A DNA stretch of 18,127 bases from Candidatus Aenigmatarchaeota archaeon (GTDB lineage Archaea; Aenigmatarchaeota; Aenigmatarchaeia; GW2011-AR5; WALA01). Positions 1 to 6,506 of the stretch are shown piece by piece. The translations under genes and the position numbers were made by a program. The stretch covers positions 1-18,127 of the forward strand of contig WALQ01000030.1 in NCBI GenBank assembly GCA_015522745.1, in the 5' to 3' direction. Positions within the stretch are counted from its first letter, which is position 1, and each line of letters starts with the position of its first letter. A model generated the notes under the pieces. It made no database searches. It was not told the origin of the DNA and saw only the letters and a list, made by a program, of their open reading frames with translations.

Positions 1-380
1 GTATAGATACAATAAGAGCAATAAATTCATTTTTAATGAATTCTGTATTCCAACCTTATATGCATATGTTTATAGGATCTTCAATATTCATGAAAGTAAT
101 TGATCCATTTATACAAACTCCATGCACTTTACATTTCTATGAATATAAAAATTTCTGCTCGTACTACATATCGTCCAATTCGTACAAAATAAAAACTGAT
201 ATTTTGAAAGAGAGATTGCCACTATACACTAAATTTTCATTAGCGCGTGCATCTATGAATGTAATTATTTTGTTTTTGGAAGGCTATGTGTTGTCAGCGA
301 TTATATTCGCAGCATACGATAAAATTAAAAGTGATATCAAGTTGTATAGAGGAAAGAATAAAAAACTGTACGATTATTAG
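1..380 (+). CDS. Unrecognised membrane-type protein, 5' end outside the window
   Basis: The frame is open from the first bases of the window to a TAG at 378-380, so the N-terminus probably lies outside. The first ATG inside is at 36, with no convincing ribosome-binding site before it. The protein is rich in Phe, Tyr and Ile. Near the C-terminus a hydrophobic stretch (around MNVIILFLEGYVLSAIIFAA) could be one membrane helix, followed by a Lys-rich tail. The stop overlaps the convergent stop of the PUA-like gene by 3 nt. I recognise no family. It could be the C-terminal part of a larger membrane enzyme or a chance open frame in AT-rich DNA. Confidence 0.4.
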   Translation, partial: IDTIRAINSFLMNSVFQPYMHMFIGSSIFMKVIDPFIQTPCTLHFYEYKNFCSYYISSNSYKIKTDILKERLPLYTKFSLARASMNVIILFLEGYVLSAIIFAAYDKIKSDIKLYRGKNKKLYDY

Positions 381-811
381 TCTATCAAATTCCTAACTCT
401 CCGCGATTTCGGTATGAGATTCTCAACAATCCACGAATCTGAGCTCCGTTTCAGAAATCCGCATCCAAGGACATCGTGATCCGAGCGCACAACAACGTAC
501 CCGCCATCACACTCAATAACTTCGTCCGGAACGACATCGAAGCCGGACACGAAATCTCGCACCTTTCCACCGCGTAAGACGACCACATTCTTAGTCGCGT
601 CGCGGAGGAAAATTTGCATGGCGTTTGTCGTGAGTTTGACGTCGCGGTCCACCCTTGCGAACAAGATGAAGTTGTTCTCCGCACCGAGCTCCTTTGCCAC
701 ATCAAGAGCACCTTTTTTCGCAACGCGTATCTTTCCCGCACGTTCAACGAACTCAATATCATCCGGAAGCTCCACGCCATAGCGATCCGCAACAAACTTT
801 CTTATGTTCAT
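377..811 (-). CDS. PUA-like domain protein, partner of the RNA m5C methyltransferase
   Basis: A 144-residue protein that resembles the small PUA-like proteins often encoded next to archaeal NOL1/NOP2/Sun methyltransferases. The C-terminal half is beta-rich with a Gly-containing core (VVLRGGKVRDFVSG, then CDGGYVVVRSDHDVLGCGFLKRS), as in PUA RNA-binding modules; it ends in a basic tail. The start is firm: the ATG shares its A with the upstream stop (TGATG), behind a GGTGAG site, so translation is probably coupled and the two products are probably made together. It likely helps the methyltransferase bind tRNA or rRNA. Domain assignment is by pattern; partnership is inferred from overlap. Confidence 0.75.
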   Translation of the reverse strand: MNIRKFVADRYGVELPDDIEFVERAGKIRVAKKGALDVAKELGAENNFILFARVDRDVKLTTNAMQIFLRDATKNVVVLRGGKVRDFVSGFDVVPDEVIECDGGYVVVRSDHDVLGCGFLKRSSDSWIVENLIPKSRRVRNLID

Positions 812-1677
812 CAGCTCACCTTCCTTATTTTCGCGACGAAAAACGTCTCCGTCCTATAATCCTGTGGCCAAACGCGCACGCATTCGTCCATACCTAGTCC
901 GCGCCTGAACGGAAGATCTATGCGTTCGAGCTTCGCATCGCGAGCATCGAGCAGGTGCTCGACAACTTCTTCATTTTCCTCTCGGGACGACGTGCAAGTG
1001 GAGTAAATGAGCTCTCCACTAGGGCGAAGGATGTCGTAAGCACGCTCTATGAGCGCCTTCTGCAGCCGTGAGAACGCCCTTACCCTTTTGAGAGACCACT
1101 TGGAAAAGAAATGCTCGTCCCGGAAAAGCATTCCATCTGACGAGCACGGAGCATCGAGTATGACAGCGTCCGCCTCAACGTTCGGAAAATTCTTTGCATC
1201 GTAGTTTGTTGCCACAACGTTCAGGCACCCCAGACGAGATATGTTCGACTGCAACGCCTTGAGGCGATGTATGTTTATGTCATTTGCAATGATAGTCGCG
1301 CTTGCACGGTCTTGAGCAACCTGAGTCGCTTTTGATCCCGGTGCGGCACACATATCAACTATGAGCCTCACATTCTCGTCAACAAGTGTCGGTGGTATCA
1401 TGGATGACGCGTCTTGCACGTATATATCGCCAAGAAAATGTTCAAATGTATTTCCAAGCCGTGTGTAGTCGTTGACGAAAAACCCGTTTTCGTACCAAGG
1501 AACTGACTCAATCCTCGCGTACGATTTCATACGTTCGAGCGTTCGTCCACTGAATTTCAGCGTGTTCAGGCGAAACGCCTGGCGAACGTTCGCACTCTCA
1601 AATTTATCAATGTCTTCTATCATTTTTCTTATACGCTCGAGAAAAACTTTGGGCATTCGTGACTTCCGAGATATCAT
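811..1677 (-). CDS. NOL1/NOP2/Sun-family RNA (cytosine-5) methyltransferase
   Basis: A SAM-dependent enzyme that methylates C5 of cytosine in tRNA or rRNA. Visible motifs: SAM-binding motif I DMCAAPGSKATQ (residues 109-120), motif IV DAPCSSDG with Cys178, and motif VI YSTCTSSREEN with catalytic Cys228. The C-terminal VWPQDYRTETFFVAK matches the family ending. At 288 residues it has the compact archaeal Trm4-like size; the PUA module is the separate downstream gene. ATG 1677 is preferred over Met8 because a TTTAAA box is centred 25.5 nt upstream, which fits a leaderless mRNA. Base composition is clearly more GC-rich than in neighbours such as the RNase P genes. Family is certain; the exact target base is not. 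Confidence 0.93.
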   Translation of the reverse strand: MISRKSRMPKVFLERIRKMIEDIDKFESANVRQAFRLNTLKFSGRTLERMKSYARIESVPWYENGFFVNDYTRLGNTFEHFLGDIYVQDASSMIPPTLVDENVRLIVDMCAAPGSKATQVAQDRASATIIANDINIHRLKALQSNISRLGCLNVVATNYDAKNFPNVEADAVILDAPCSSDGMLFRDEHFFSKWSLKRVRAFSRLQKALIERAYDILRPSGELIYSTCTSSREENEEVVEHLLDARDAKLERIDLPFRRGLGMDECVRVWPQDYRTETFFVAKIRKVS

Positions 1678-1698
1678 AGTAAAAGTTCGATTTTCAAC

Positions 1699-1707
1699 GT
1701 TTAAAAG
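1699..1707. promoter_or_regulatory. Shared divergent box A (TTTAAA) for the methyltransferase and rnp3
   Basis: GTTTAAAAG contains a self-complementary TTTAAA centred at 1702.5. It is 25.5 nt from the methyltransferase ATG on the minus strand, and 24.5 nt from TTG 1727 or 33.5 nt from ATG 1736 of rnp3 on the plus strand. Archaeal transcription normally starts about 25 nt from the centre of box A, so transcripts would start at or very near both start codons. Confidence 0.6.
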
Positions 1708-1735
1708 TTTTGAATTGCAATTTTAATTGATAAAC

Positions 1736-2479
1736 ATGTTTTATGACATGGTAGTACACACGAAGTCTTCAATAGGCGAAAATGAGCTCAGTGAAGTTGT
1801 AGAGATGGCTCGGAAACTCGGACTTTCTGGAATTTGTGTGCCAATGTATTATACATCGCTCAAAGATCTAAAAGAATACGTGAACAGTCTCCCACATTAT
1901 GACGACATAGATATAGTTTCAGGCGTGATTGTCAAAGCAGACCGACCGCAAGATATCAACAACATAGTTAGCATGGTCAGACAGAAGATTGAAATTGTCA
2001 TAGTGCACGGTAGCTCATACGAAGTGAACCGCGTGGCGTGCGAAAACTCGAAAGTAGACATACTTGCGCATCCAGAGCTCAACAGGAACGACTCCGGTCT
2101 CGACCACATATGCGTCAAGAGCGCCGCAGAGAACAATGTTGCCATAGAAATAAATTTCAGGGAGATCTTGGAAAGTTCAGGAATACTCCGTGTAAAAACC
2201 ATGAAGAAGATAATGAAAAACATCGAGTTATGCAAGAATTATAAGACTCCAATAATCACGACGTCGAGTGCTGTCTCTAAATGGAACATGCGCTCAGGAA
2301 GAGAGTTGGCATCAATAGCTCACCTTGTTGGACTTCCAATAGTTGATGCCATAGATACCGTGTCAACAATACCCTTACAAATTGTCGAGGAAAACAGAAA
2401 AAAACTTCAAGGAAAGAAAATTGGAGATGTGGAGGTAATAAATGATGGACAGACCGAAAATACTCCCTCCGACGCTTAG
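1736..2479 (+). CDS. rnp3: Ribonuclease P protein component 3 (Rpp30 family)
   Basis: Archaeal Rpp30 homologue, a TIM-barrel-like protein subunit of RNase P that with Pop5 activates the catalytic RNA for tRNA 5'-end processing. Diagnostic features are the start MFYDMVVHT, the central DILAHPELN, AAENNVAIEINFREIL, and PIITTSSAVSKWNMRSGREL near the C-terminus. I start at ATG 1736 because the family begins with MFYD-like residues; an in-frame TTG at 1727 would add three residues. From 1736 it is 247 residues. It overlaps the next RNase P gene by 38 nt, so the two subunits are co-expressed. The transcript is probably leaderless or nearly so. Confidence 0.93.
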   Translation: MFYDMVVHTKSSIGENELSEVVEMARKLGLSGICVPMYYTSLKDLKEYVNSLPHYDDIDIVSGVIVKADRPQDINNIVSMVRQKIEIVIVHGSSYEVNRVACENSKVDILAHPELNRNDSGLDHICVKSAAENNVAIEINFREILESSGILRVKTMKKIMKNIELCKNYKTPIITTSSAVSKWNMRSGRELASIAHLVGLPIVDAIDTVSTIPLQIVEENRKKLQGKKIGDVEVINDGQTENTPSDA

Positions 2480-2822
2480 ACCTAAAAAAAGATACATTGC
2501 GTTCGAGATAATTTCAGACGACGAAATAGATTATAAATACGTACTTAGTGCTCTCTGGAAATCAATGATAAATTTGTTTGGGGAGCATGGAGCTGCTCAA
2601 TCTCATGTTTGGGTAATCAAGAATCTTTATGGCGGAAACCGCGGTCTAATAAGATGCCGTCATGACATGACCGAAGAAGTACGAAGCGCACTCACGTTCA
2701 TAAAAATATTGGGAGATCACAAAGCCATAATAAAAGTTCTTGGAATCACAGGAACAATAAAAACCGCAAAAATAAAATATCTTGGAATGAAGACTTTGAA
2801 AGATTTCACGGAAACGTCATAA
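2442..2822 (+). CDS. rnp2: Ribonuclease P protein component 2 (Pop5/Rpp14 family)
   Basis: Pop5 homologue that pairs with Rpp30 to activate the RNase P RNA. The sequence fits the family: basic N-terminus LRPKKRYIAFEI, then LFGEHGAAQSHVWVI, GGNRGLIRCRHD, and C-terminal GITGTIKTAKIKYLG. Length (126) is typical. The start lies inside the end of rnp3, behind a strong GGAGGT at 2431-2436 five bases upstream of ATG 2442; ATG 2445 is a near-equal alternative. The 3' end overlaps the convergent pilin-like gene by 17 nt. Confidence 0.93.
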   Translation: MMDRPKILPPTLRPKKRYIAFEIISDDEIDYKYVLSALWKSMINLFGEHGAAQSHVWVIKNLYGGNRGLIRCRHDMTEEVRSALTFIKILGDHKAIIKVLGITGTIKTAKIKYLGMKTLKDFTETS

Positions 2823-3177
2823 CCCGGTGTACTGAAAACTTAGAATTGGACATATTTACAAAATAAGTTACTTCGTTTCCATTTCTAGAAAAAGTGATGT
2901 TAGAATAAATACCCTCATCTGCGAGCATTTCCTGCAAATTATTTATGGAATATTGAATATCTTCATCGATTGAGCTCATGTGCGTTGTTTGGTTGAGATA
3001 ATTTTCAACGTTCCTTATTGTGTATCCAGCTTTGTTTATAAGTCCCCAATAATATTTACCTTCAGAATAAGAGTTCATAACGGAAAATATGGATACAAGT
3101 GCATAAGAAATCAACACGGCCGATATCAAAAACCACTGACCCTTTGAATGTGACTTACACCTTGTATATTTGGACAT
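2806..3177 (-). CDS. Small secreted or membrane-anchored protein with pilin-like N-terminus
   Basis: A 123-residue protein with a short basic N-terminus ending SKGQ, then one hydrophobic helix (WFLISAVLISYALVSIFSV), then a polar domain with several N-x-S/T sites. This layout resembles archaeal type IV pilin-like proteins, where a prepilin peptidase cuts near the basic/Gly-Gln junction, but the usual Glu five residues into the helix is missing, so the call is tentative. ATG 3177 is backed by GGGGTGA a few bases upstream. It overlaps the DUF424 gene end by 23 nt and so belongs to the aIF2-beta transcript. A single-pass membrane protein of other function is equally possible. Confidence 0.7.
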   Translation of the reverse strand: MSKYTRCKSHSKGQWFLISAVLISYALVSIFSVMNSYSEGKYYWGLINKAGYTIRNVENYLNQTTHMSSIDEDIQYSINNLQEMLADEGIYSNITFSRNGNEVTYFVNMSNSKFSVHRVMTFP

Positions 3178-3439
3178 GTTTCACCCCGTCTATGACAGCA
3201 ACATCTTTGTTGTCAACAACCCCCATTTTTATGAGAAAGCCGACTATTTTGTTTCCTATACAATTGATGTTAGTCGATTTTTCGAGAAGGGTTTCTATTT
3301 CACTTTCATTACATTTATCTTTCCCGTAAAAAGACTCGGATATCACCATGTCTGTTTCACCATGAAGAACTTTTCCAAGAACCTCAGAATCACATATTCC
3401 AAGCATCTTGAAATCTTCAAAATACGTGTATGAAAACAT
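3155..3439 (-). CDS. DUF424-like archaeal protein
   Basis: A 94-residue protein from ATG 3439, resembling the archaeal DUF424 family, small proteins of unknown biochemical role often encoded beside translation genes. Core features are FKMLGICDSEVLGKVL, then FYGKDKC and a C-terminal CIGNKIVGFLIKMGVV with AVIDGVKHVQIYKV. The open frame extends upstream to 3481, but ATG 3439 is preferred: it has a GGTG site at the right distance, begins at conserved sequence and lies just after the aIF2-beta stop. A link to translation is suggested only by the neighbourhood. Confidence 0.8.
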   Translation of the reverse strand: MFSYTYFEDFKMLGICDSEVLGKVLHGETDMVISESFYGKDKCNESEIETLLEKSTNINCIGNKIVGFLIKMGVVDNKDVAVIDGVKHVQIYKV

Positions 3440-3447
3440 GTTAACAC

Positions 3448-3852
3448 CTACAATTTTTTGATGAATTTTTTTGCGCCGCACGCTTCACATTTTAGGTAAA
3501 CTATTCCATCTTCCTTAACTATCTTTGTGTCCGGTTTTCCACATTGTGGGCAGATAACGTATTCCTTCATATATGACTCTATTTTCTTTCTTATGATGCT
3601 TCGCGGAAGTTTCGAAAGAATTATCAATTCATTTCCAGAGATGTCTCCGGGCGCAGCAAGCTCCTTAAAGAGATACTTAGCCATGTGCTTCTTTTCGCGC
3701 CGCATGGCGGAAGCTATCTTCCCAAAATTGACTATCACAGTCTTGTTTCCAGAATAGATTATATCCGCCTGAGGAGGCTCGAATCTCTCTCCAGATAAAA
3801 GGTTCTTGGGTTTCAAATCATTCGCCCGCTTCAAAAGTTTCATGTAATCCAT
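3448..3852 (-). CDS. aif2b: Translation initiation factor aIF2, beta subunit
   Basis: Beta subunit of aIF2, which with alpha and gamma brings initiator Met-tRNA to the small ribosomal subunit. At 134 residues it has the archaeal length. The central domain reads KTVIVNFGKIASAMRREKKHMAKYLFKEL, followed by GNELIILSK. The C-terminal zinc ribbon has Cys101-x2-Cys104 and Cys122-x2-Cys125. It is first in a three-gene minus-strand unit. ATG 3852 lies 26.5 nt from the shared TTTAAA, consistent with a leaderless message; Met4 (3843) is an alternative. No alpha or gamma subunit gene is in the window. Confidence 0.95.
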   Translation of the reverse strand: MDYMKLLKRANDLKPKNLLSGERFEPPQADIIYSGNKTVIVNFGKIASAMRREKKHMAKYLFKELAAPGDISGNELIILSKLPRSIIRKKIESYMKEYVICPQCGKPDTKIVKEDGIVYLKCEACGAKKFIKKL

Positions 3853-3874
3853 GATTATAGTTCCAATAAAAAGA

Positions 3875-3884
3875 ATTTAAAATA
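3875..3884. promoter_or_regulatory. Shared divergent box A (TTTAAA) for aIF2-beta and rfcL
   Basis: ATTTAAAATA is centred at 3878.5. The distance is 26.5 nt to the aIF2-beta ATG (minus) and 24.5 nt to the rfcL ATG (plus). No ribosome-binding site precedes either ATG, so both mRNAs are probably leaderless. Confidence 0.65.
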
Positions 3885-3902
3885 ATTTTATGTAATACTT
3901 TT

Positions 3903-4991
3903 ATGCTTTTGAAGAAGTATAGACCCAAAGCGCTCTCAGAACTCGCGGGAAACAAGTCTCAAACAATGAAAATAATAGAGCTCATAAAGTCCAATAAGGT
4001 CATAACAATCGTCGGACCTCCGGGATCAGGCAAAACAACAGCAGTTGATTTGATTTGTAAAGAGCTCGGATTGGAAAAGATAAATTTGAACTCAGATGAG
4101 CTCAGAAATTACAAATCGTTAAAAAGAACTGTAATAAGCTCATCCCAGCAGCAAAGCCTTTTCAAAAAGAAAAAAGTTATCGTTCTGGATGAGGCAGAAA
4201 CTTTGTCGTCGTCGAAGGGACTCAACGAGCTTATCAAAATGTCTAAGTTCCCAGTCATACTTATAGTCAACGACATTTACGATTCACCATTGTACAATAT
4301 AATTTCAAGACTGAATGTTGTGAAATTTTTCAAAATACGCTCGGACACGATAAGATCCATTTTGAAAAAAATTGTCAAAAATGAGCACATGCACACCGGT
4401 GATGGCATCACAGAGCAAATTTCAAGAAAGTCTAATGGCGATTTGCGCGCTGCAATACTCGATCTTGAATCAGAAAATACTGATTTTTACAGGGACAATT
4501 TGCAGAACGTATTTGAAGTTCTTGGAATTATTTTTAAGTCAAGCACATATGAAAATGCGCTTGGGGCTATAAAAAAATCTGACAAAGATATAAGAGAGCT
4601 CAAGTGGTGGATAGAAGAAAACATACCAAACGAATATGAGAAAGTTGAAGAAATAAGCAAAGCGTTTGATATCCTCTCATTCGAAGATTTCATAGAATCA
4701 CAAATCATGAAGAGACAATCGTGGGGTCTCATGTCTTATTTGTACGACCTTCTTGCAGGGGTAAGTTTGTGCAAAAAAGAAAAGTACAAGAAGTTTGTTC
4801 GTTACGCACCACCAAAGAGATTTAGGAAAAACAAGATATCTTCAGATGATCTTGAAATTGTCAGGAAGTACGCATCGTACGTTCACATGTCTTCTGAACG
4901 ATTTGTCAAAATGCTGCCATCGATGAAAAGCATAATAAAAACAATGAAAATACCAAAAGATGAGAAAAAGATTTTGGAAAAGTTTGCATAA
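3903..4991 (+). CDS. rfcL: Replication factor C large subunit (clamp loader)
   Basis: AAA+ ATPase of the archaeal clamp loader, which opens and loads the PCNA ring. The N-terminus LLKKYRPKALSELAGN is the RFC box. Walker A is GPPGSGKT (residues 38-45), Walker B is VIVLDEAE (92-99), sensor 1 is around Asn123, and sensor 2 is in NGDLRAAILDLE. The SRC element reads SRL. At 362 residues it is short for a large subunit (usually 400-500), and no PCNA-interacting QxxLxxF-type motif is visible at the C-terminus (ends KKILEKFA). ATG 3903 fits a leaderless start. It converges on rpoN with a 2-nt gap. The large-subunit call rests on the start motif and the divergent SRC box. Confidence 0.88.
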   Translation: MLLKKYRPKALSELAGNKSQTMKIIELIKSNKVITIVGPPGSGKTTAVDLICKELGLEKINLNSDELRNYKSLKRTVISSSQQQSLFKKKKVIVLDEAETLSSSKGLNELIKMSKFPVILIVNDIYDSPLYNIISRLNVVKFFKIRSDTIRSILKKIVKNEHMHTGDGITEQISRKSNGDLRAAILDLESENTDFYRDNLQNVFEVLGIIFKSSTYENALGAIKKSDKDIRELKWWIEENIPNEYEKVEEISKAFDILSFEDFIESQIMKRQSWGLMSYLYDLLAGVSLCKKEKYKKFVRYAPPKRFRKNKISSDDLEIVRKYASYVHMSSERFVKMLPSMKSIIKTMKIPKDEKKILEKFA

Positions 4992-4993
4992 TT

Positions 4994-5188
4994 TTACTTT
5001 TTGAATCGCGCCACCAATTCCATAAGGTCAACTGTTGTAAGCATTGTTGTGCGACAGCAATATCTGTCTATTCCAAGGTCATCCAACACTTTCTTTGGAT
5101 CTTCTCCATTTTTCACACGATCCTTATATTCTTCCCAATACTGCCCAAGTGGCTTTCCGCACGTTGGGCATCTTATAGGTGGCATCAT
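4994..5188 (-). CDS. rpoN: RNA polymerase subunit N (Rpo10)
   Basis: Small zinc-binding subunit that holds the Rpo3-Rpo11 platform to the large subunits. It has the atypical zinc site of the family: Cys7-x2-Cys10 in RCPTCGKPLG and the adjacent Cys pair in DRYCCRTTML. The family signature LDDLGIDRYCCR and a C-terminal VDLMEL are present. Length 64 is normal. It is the last gene of the ribosomal/RNA polymerase cluster, six bases after the uS9 stop, with GAGGTAGAT as the likely ribosome-binding site. Two adjacent ATGs (5188, 5185) are possible starts. Confidence 0.95.
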   Translation of the reverse strand: MMPPIRCPTCGKPLGQYWEEYKDRVKNGEDPKKVLDDLGIDRYCCRTTMLTTVDLMELVARFKK

Positions 5189-5194
5189 ACAAAT

Positions 5195-5602
5195 CTACCT
5201 CTTACTCTGTTGCTTCGTTCTTCTTGAACCTGCTGATGATCTTGAAGGTTTGTGCGGCTCTGTTCTTCTGTAGTCTGAAATGAGAAGAGTTCTGTCATAT
5301 TCGACAAATTTCTCTTTCAGCTTTTCATCAAACTTTACAAGAGTCTGACCAATTGCCGTTCGAATTGCTCCGGCCTGACCCCAAACTCCCCCACCTCTAA
5401 CAGTAACGTCAATATCAAGTTTGCTCGATAGTTTTCCAGCAAGCATAAGTGGCTCCTTTATCCACATTCGTATATATTTCGTTGAAAACGAATTCAGTGG
5501 AACTGAATTTATTTTAACTACACCATTTCCAGATTTCGCAATTGCACGTGCAATTGCCTTTTTTCTTTTTCCAATAGTTTGAATTATTTTTTGTCTGACC
5601 AT
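5195..5602 (-). CDS. rps9: 30S ribosomal protein S9 (uS9)
   Basis: Small-subunit protein whose C-terminal tail reaches the P-site tRNA. The N-terminus IIQTIGKRKKAIARAIAKSGNG and the middle GGGVWGQAGAIRTAIGQTLV are diagnostic. ATG 5602 is chosen over the 12-residue longer open frame because GGAGTGATT lies just upstream and the family starts here; from it the protein is 135 residues. This start is 2 nt upstream of the uL13 stop end. The tail ends QQSKR, keeping the conserved terminal Arg but with an unusual Ser-rich linker before it. Confidence 0.95.
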   Translation of the reverse strand: MVRQKIIQTIGKRKKAIARAIAKSGNGVVKINSVPLNSFSTKYIRMWIKEPLMLAGKLSSKLDIDVTVRGGGVWGQAGAIRTAIGQTLVKFDEKLKEKFVEYDRTLLISDYRRTEPHKPSRSSAGSRRTKQQSKR

Positions 5603-5603
5603 T

Positions 5604-6002
5604 TTAATCACTCCAGCCAAGTTTTCTTGAAATATCATAAAGTGTCGTATATCTTGTTTTCATTTCTTTTCCAAATTTCTTTACATCTCCTTTGACGTCA
5701 TCAGGTGTTCCCATATAGACTTTTAGATTTTTGTACGCCTTGAGACCATGCGGTTTTTTGTACGGAAGCATTCCACGTATTATCCTTCTCAATATGAGAT
5801 CTGGTCTTCTTGGAAAAAACGGACCATATTTTGGAACTCCCCGTGCTCTCTTTTCCTCGAACTCACGGATTATATCCTCTTTATTTCCGGTGATAATTGC
5901 CTTCTCTGCATTTATTATGATAACTTTCTCTCCTTTGAGCAATTGTTTTGCCACATATGAGCTCAGTCGCCCTACAACAGCCTTGTTTGCATCTATTATC
6001 AT
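5604..6002 (-). CDS. rpl13: 50S ribosomal protein L13 (uL13)
   Basis: Large-subunit protein, 132 residues. It starts MIIDANKAVVGRLSSYVAKQLLKGE and contains NAEKAIITGNK, GPFFPRRPDLILRRIIRGMLPYKKPHG, all typical of archaeal L13. GAGGTG of the upstream eL18 stop region serves as ribosome-binding site. It lies in the conserved order eL18-uL13-uS9-rpoN. Confidence 0.96.
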   Translation of the reverse strand: MIIDANKAVVGRLSSYVAKQLLKGEKVIIINAEKAIITGNKEDIIREFEEKRARGVPKYGPFFPRRPDLILRRIIRGMLPYKKPHGLKAYKNLKVYMGTPDDVKGDVKKFGKEMKTRYTTLYDISRKLGWSD

Positions 6003-6012
6003 TATTTACACC

Positions 6013-6348
6013 TCATACAATCAATCTGCCCTTCAAATTTCCTTTCAATACCTCTGAGAGATTATGTAATTCCGACCCGCTTTCTGAAATTTTCTTCTCA
6101 CATGTTTTTGAATATGAAAGAGAATATATCTTAACTTTCTTTTCAAGTTTCCCTATTGCAAGGATTTTTGTCGGAATGATAACAATATCTCCATCAAGAG
6201 CAACCTTATTTATCTTTGCAAGGTTAACTGGTTTGGATTTTCTCTTTGGTCTTGATAAATATTTTCCTATGAGTTTGTACGCTTTATTTCCATGTTTAAA
6301 TTTATCTATAAGTTTCTTCAATTCTGGATTTGTCTTTTCTCTTTTCAC
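6013..6348 (-). CDS. rpl18e: 50S ribosomal protein L18e (eL18)
   Basis: Archaeal/eukaryal large-subunit protein. The signature includes TNPELKKLIDKF, YLSRPKRKSKPVNLAKINK and ILAIGKLEKKVKIYSLSYSKTCEKKI. I prefer GTG 6348, which has GGTTGAT four bases upstream; a TTG three codons earlier (6357) is possible but has no properly spaced site. It lies directly downstream of tRNA-Leu and is probably on the same transcript as rpoD, since no TATA-like box is seen between them. Confidence 0.92.
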   Translation of the reverse strand: MKREKTNPELKKLIDKFKHGNKAYKLIGKYLSRPKRKSKPVNLAKINKVALDGDIVIIPTKILAIGKLEKKVKIYSLSYSKTCEKKISESGSELHNLSEVLKGNLKGRLIV

Positions 6349-6383
6349 TTTTATCAACCTGCTTGATTTTTTATGAACATCAG

Positions 6384-6484
6384 TGCGGGGGAAGGGATTT
6401 GAACCCTCGAAGGCACTAAGCCACAGGATTTCTCACGAACAGGACTTAAGTCCTGCCCCTTTGACCAGGCTCGGGCACCCCCGC
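6384..6484 (-). tRNA. tRNA-Leu (anticodon UAA) with a 15-nt intron
   Basis: The acceptor GCGGGGG pairs fully with CCCCCGC, discriminator A, CCA not encoded. The T arm is GAGGG/CCCTT around TTCAAAT. A long variable arm (GGC TTAGT GCC) marks a class II tRNA. Read without an intron, the anticodon arm cannot form a 5-bp stem with a 7-nt loop. Removing 6430-6444 leaves CAGGA-CTTAAGA-TCCTG, a perfect arm with anticodon UAA and G37, and a mature length of 86 nt including the discriminator. The gene lies between rpoD and eL18 on the same strand; a tRNA-Leu at this place is also known in the haloarchaeal S9 operon. Confidence 0.95.
6430..6444 (-). other. 15-nt intron in tRNA-Leu at position 37/38
   Basis: The intron (minus strand) is TCCTGTTCGTGAGAA. 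Anticodon-loop bases C32-U33-U34-A35 pair with intron UGAG (nt 10-13) to give the 4-bp central helix of a bulge-helix-bulge motif, with 3-nt bulges AG|U and AA|A at the two splice sites. The inner intron helix is essentially absent, so this is a relaxed bulge-helix-loop form. The exact boundaries are inferred from folding. Confidence 0.85.
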
Positions 6485-6506
6485 ATCCGAAGTATGAACA
6501 GGGTGC

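Noticed and set aside
451..795. Second minus-strand frame inside the PUA-like gene
   Set aside because: It overlaps the real gene over its whole length; the translation is Ser/Arg-rich and resembles no fold.
1897..2235. Antisense open frame within rnp3
   Set aside because: It lies wholly inside a clear RNase P gene, has no ribosome-binding site, and its Met/Ser/Leu-rich translation looks like a shadow.
6384..6484. Reading tRNA-Leu as intronless, with a longer variable arm
   Set aside because: The palindrome AGGACTTAAGTCCT only allows even-sized loops, so no 5-bp stem with a 7-nt loop forms; intron removal fixes both arm and length.
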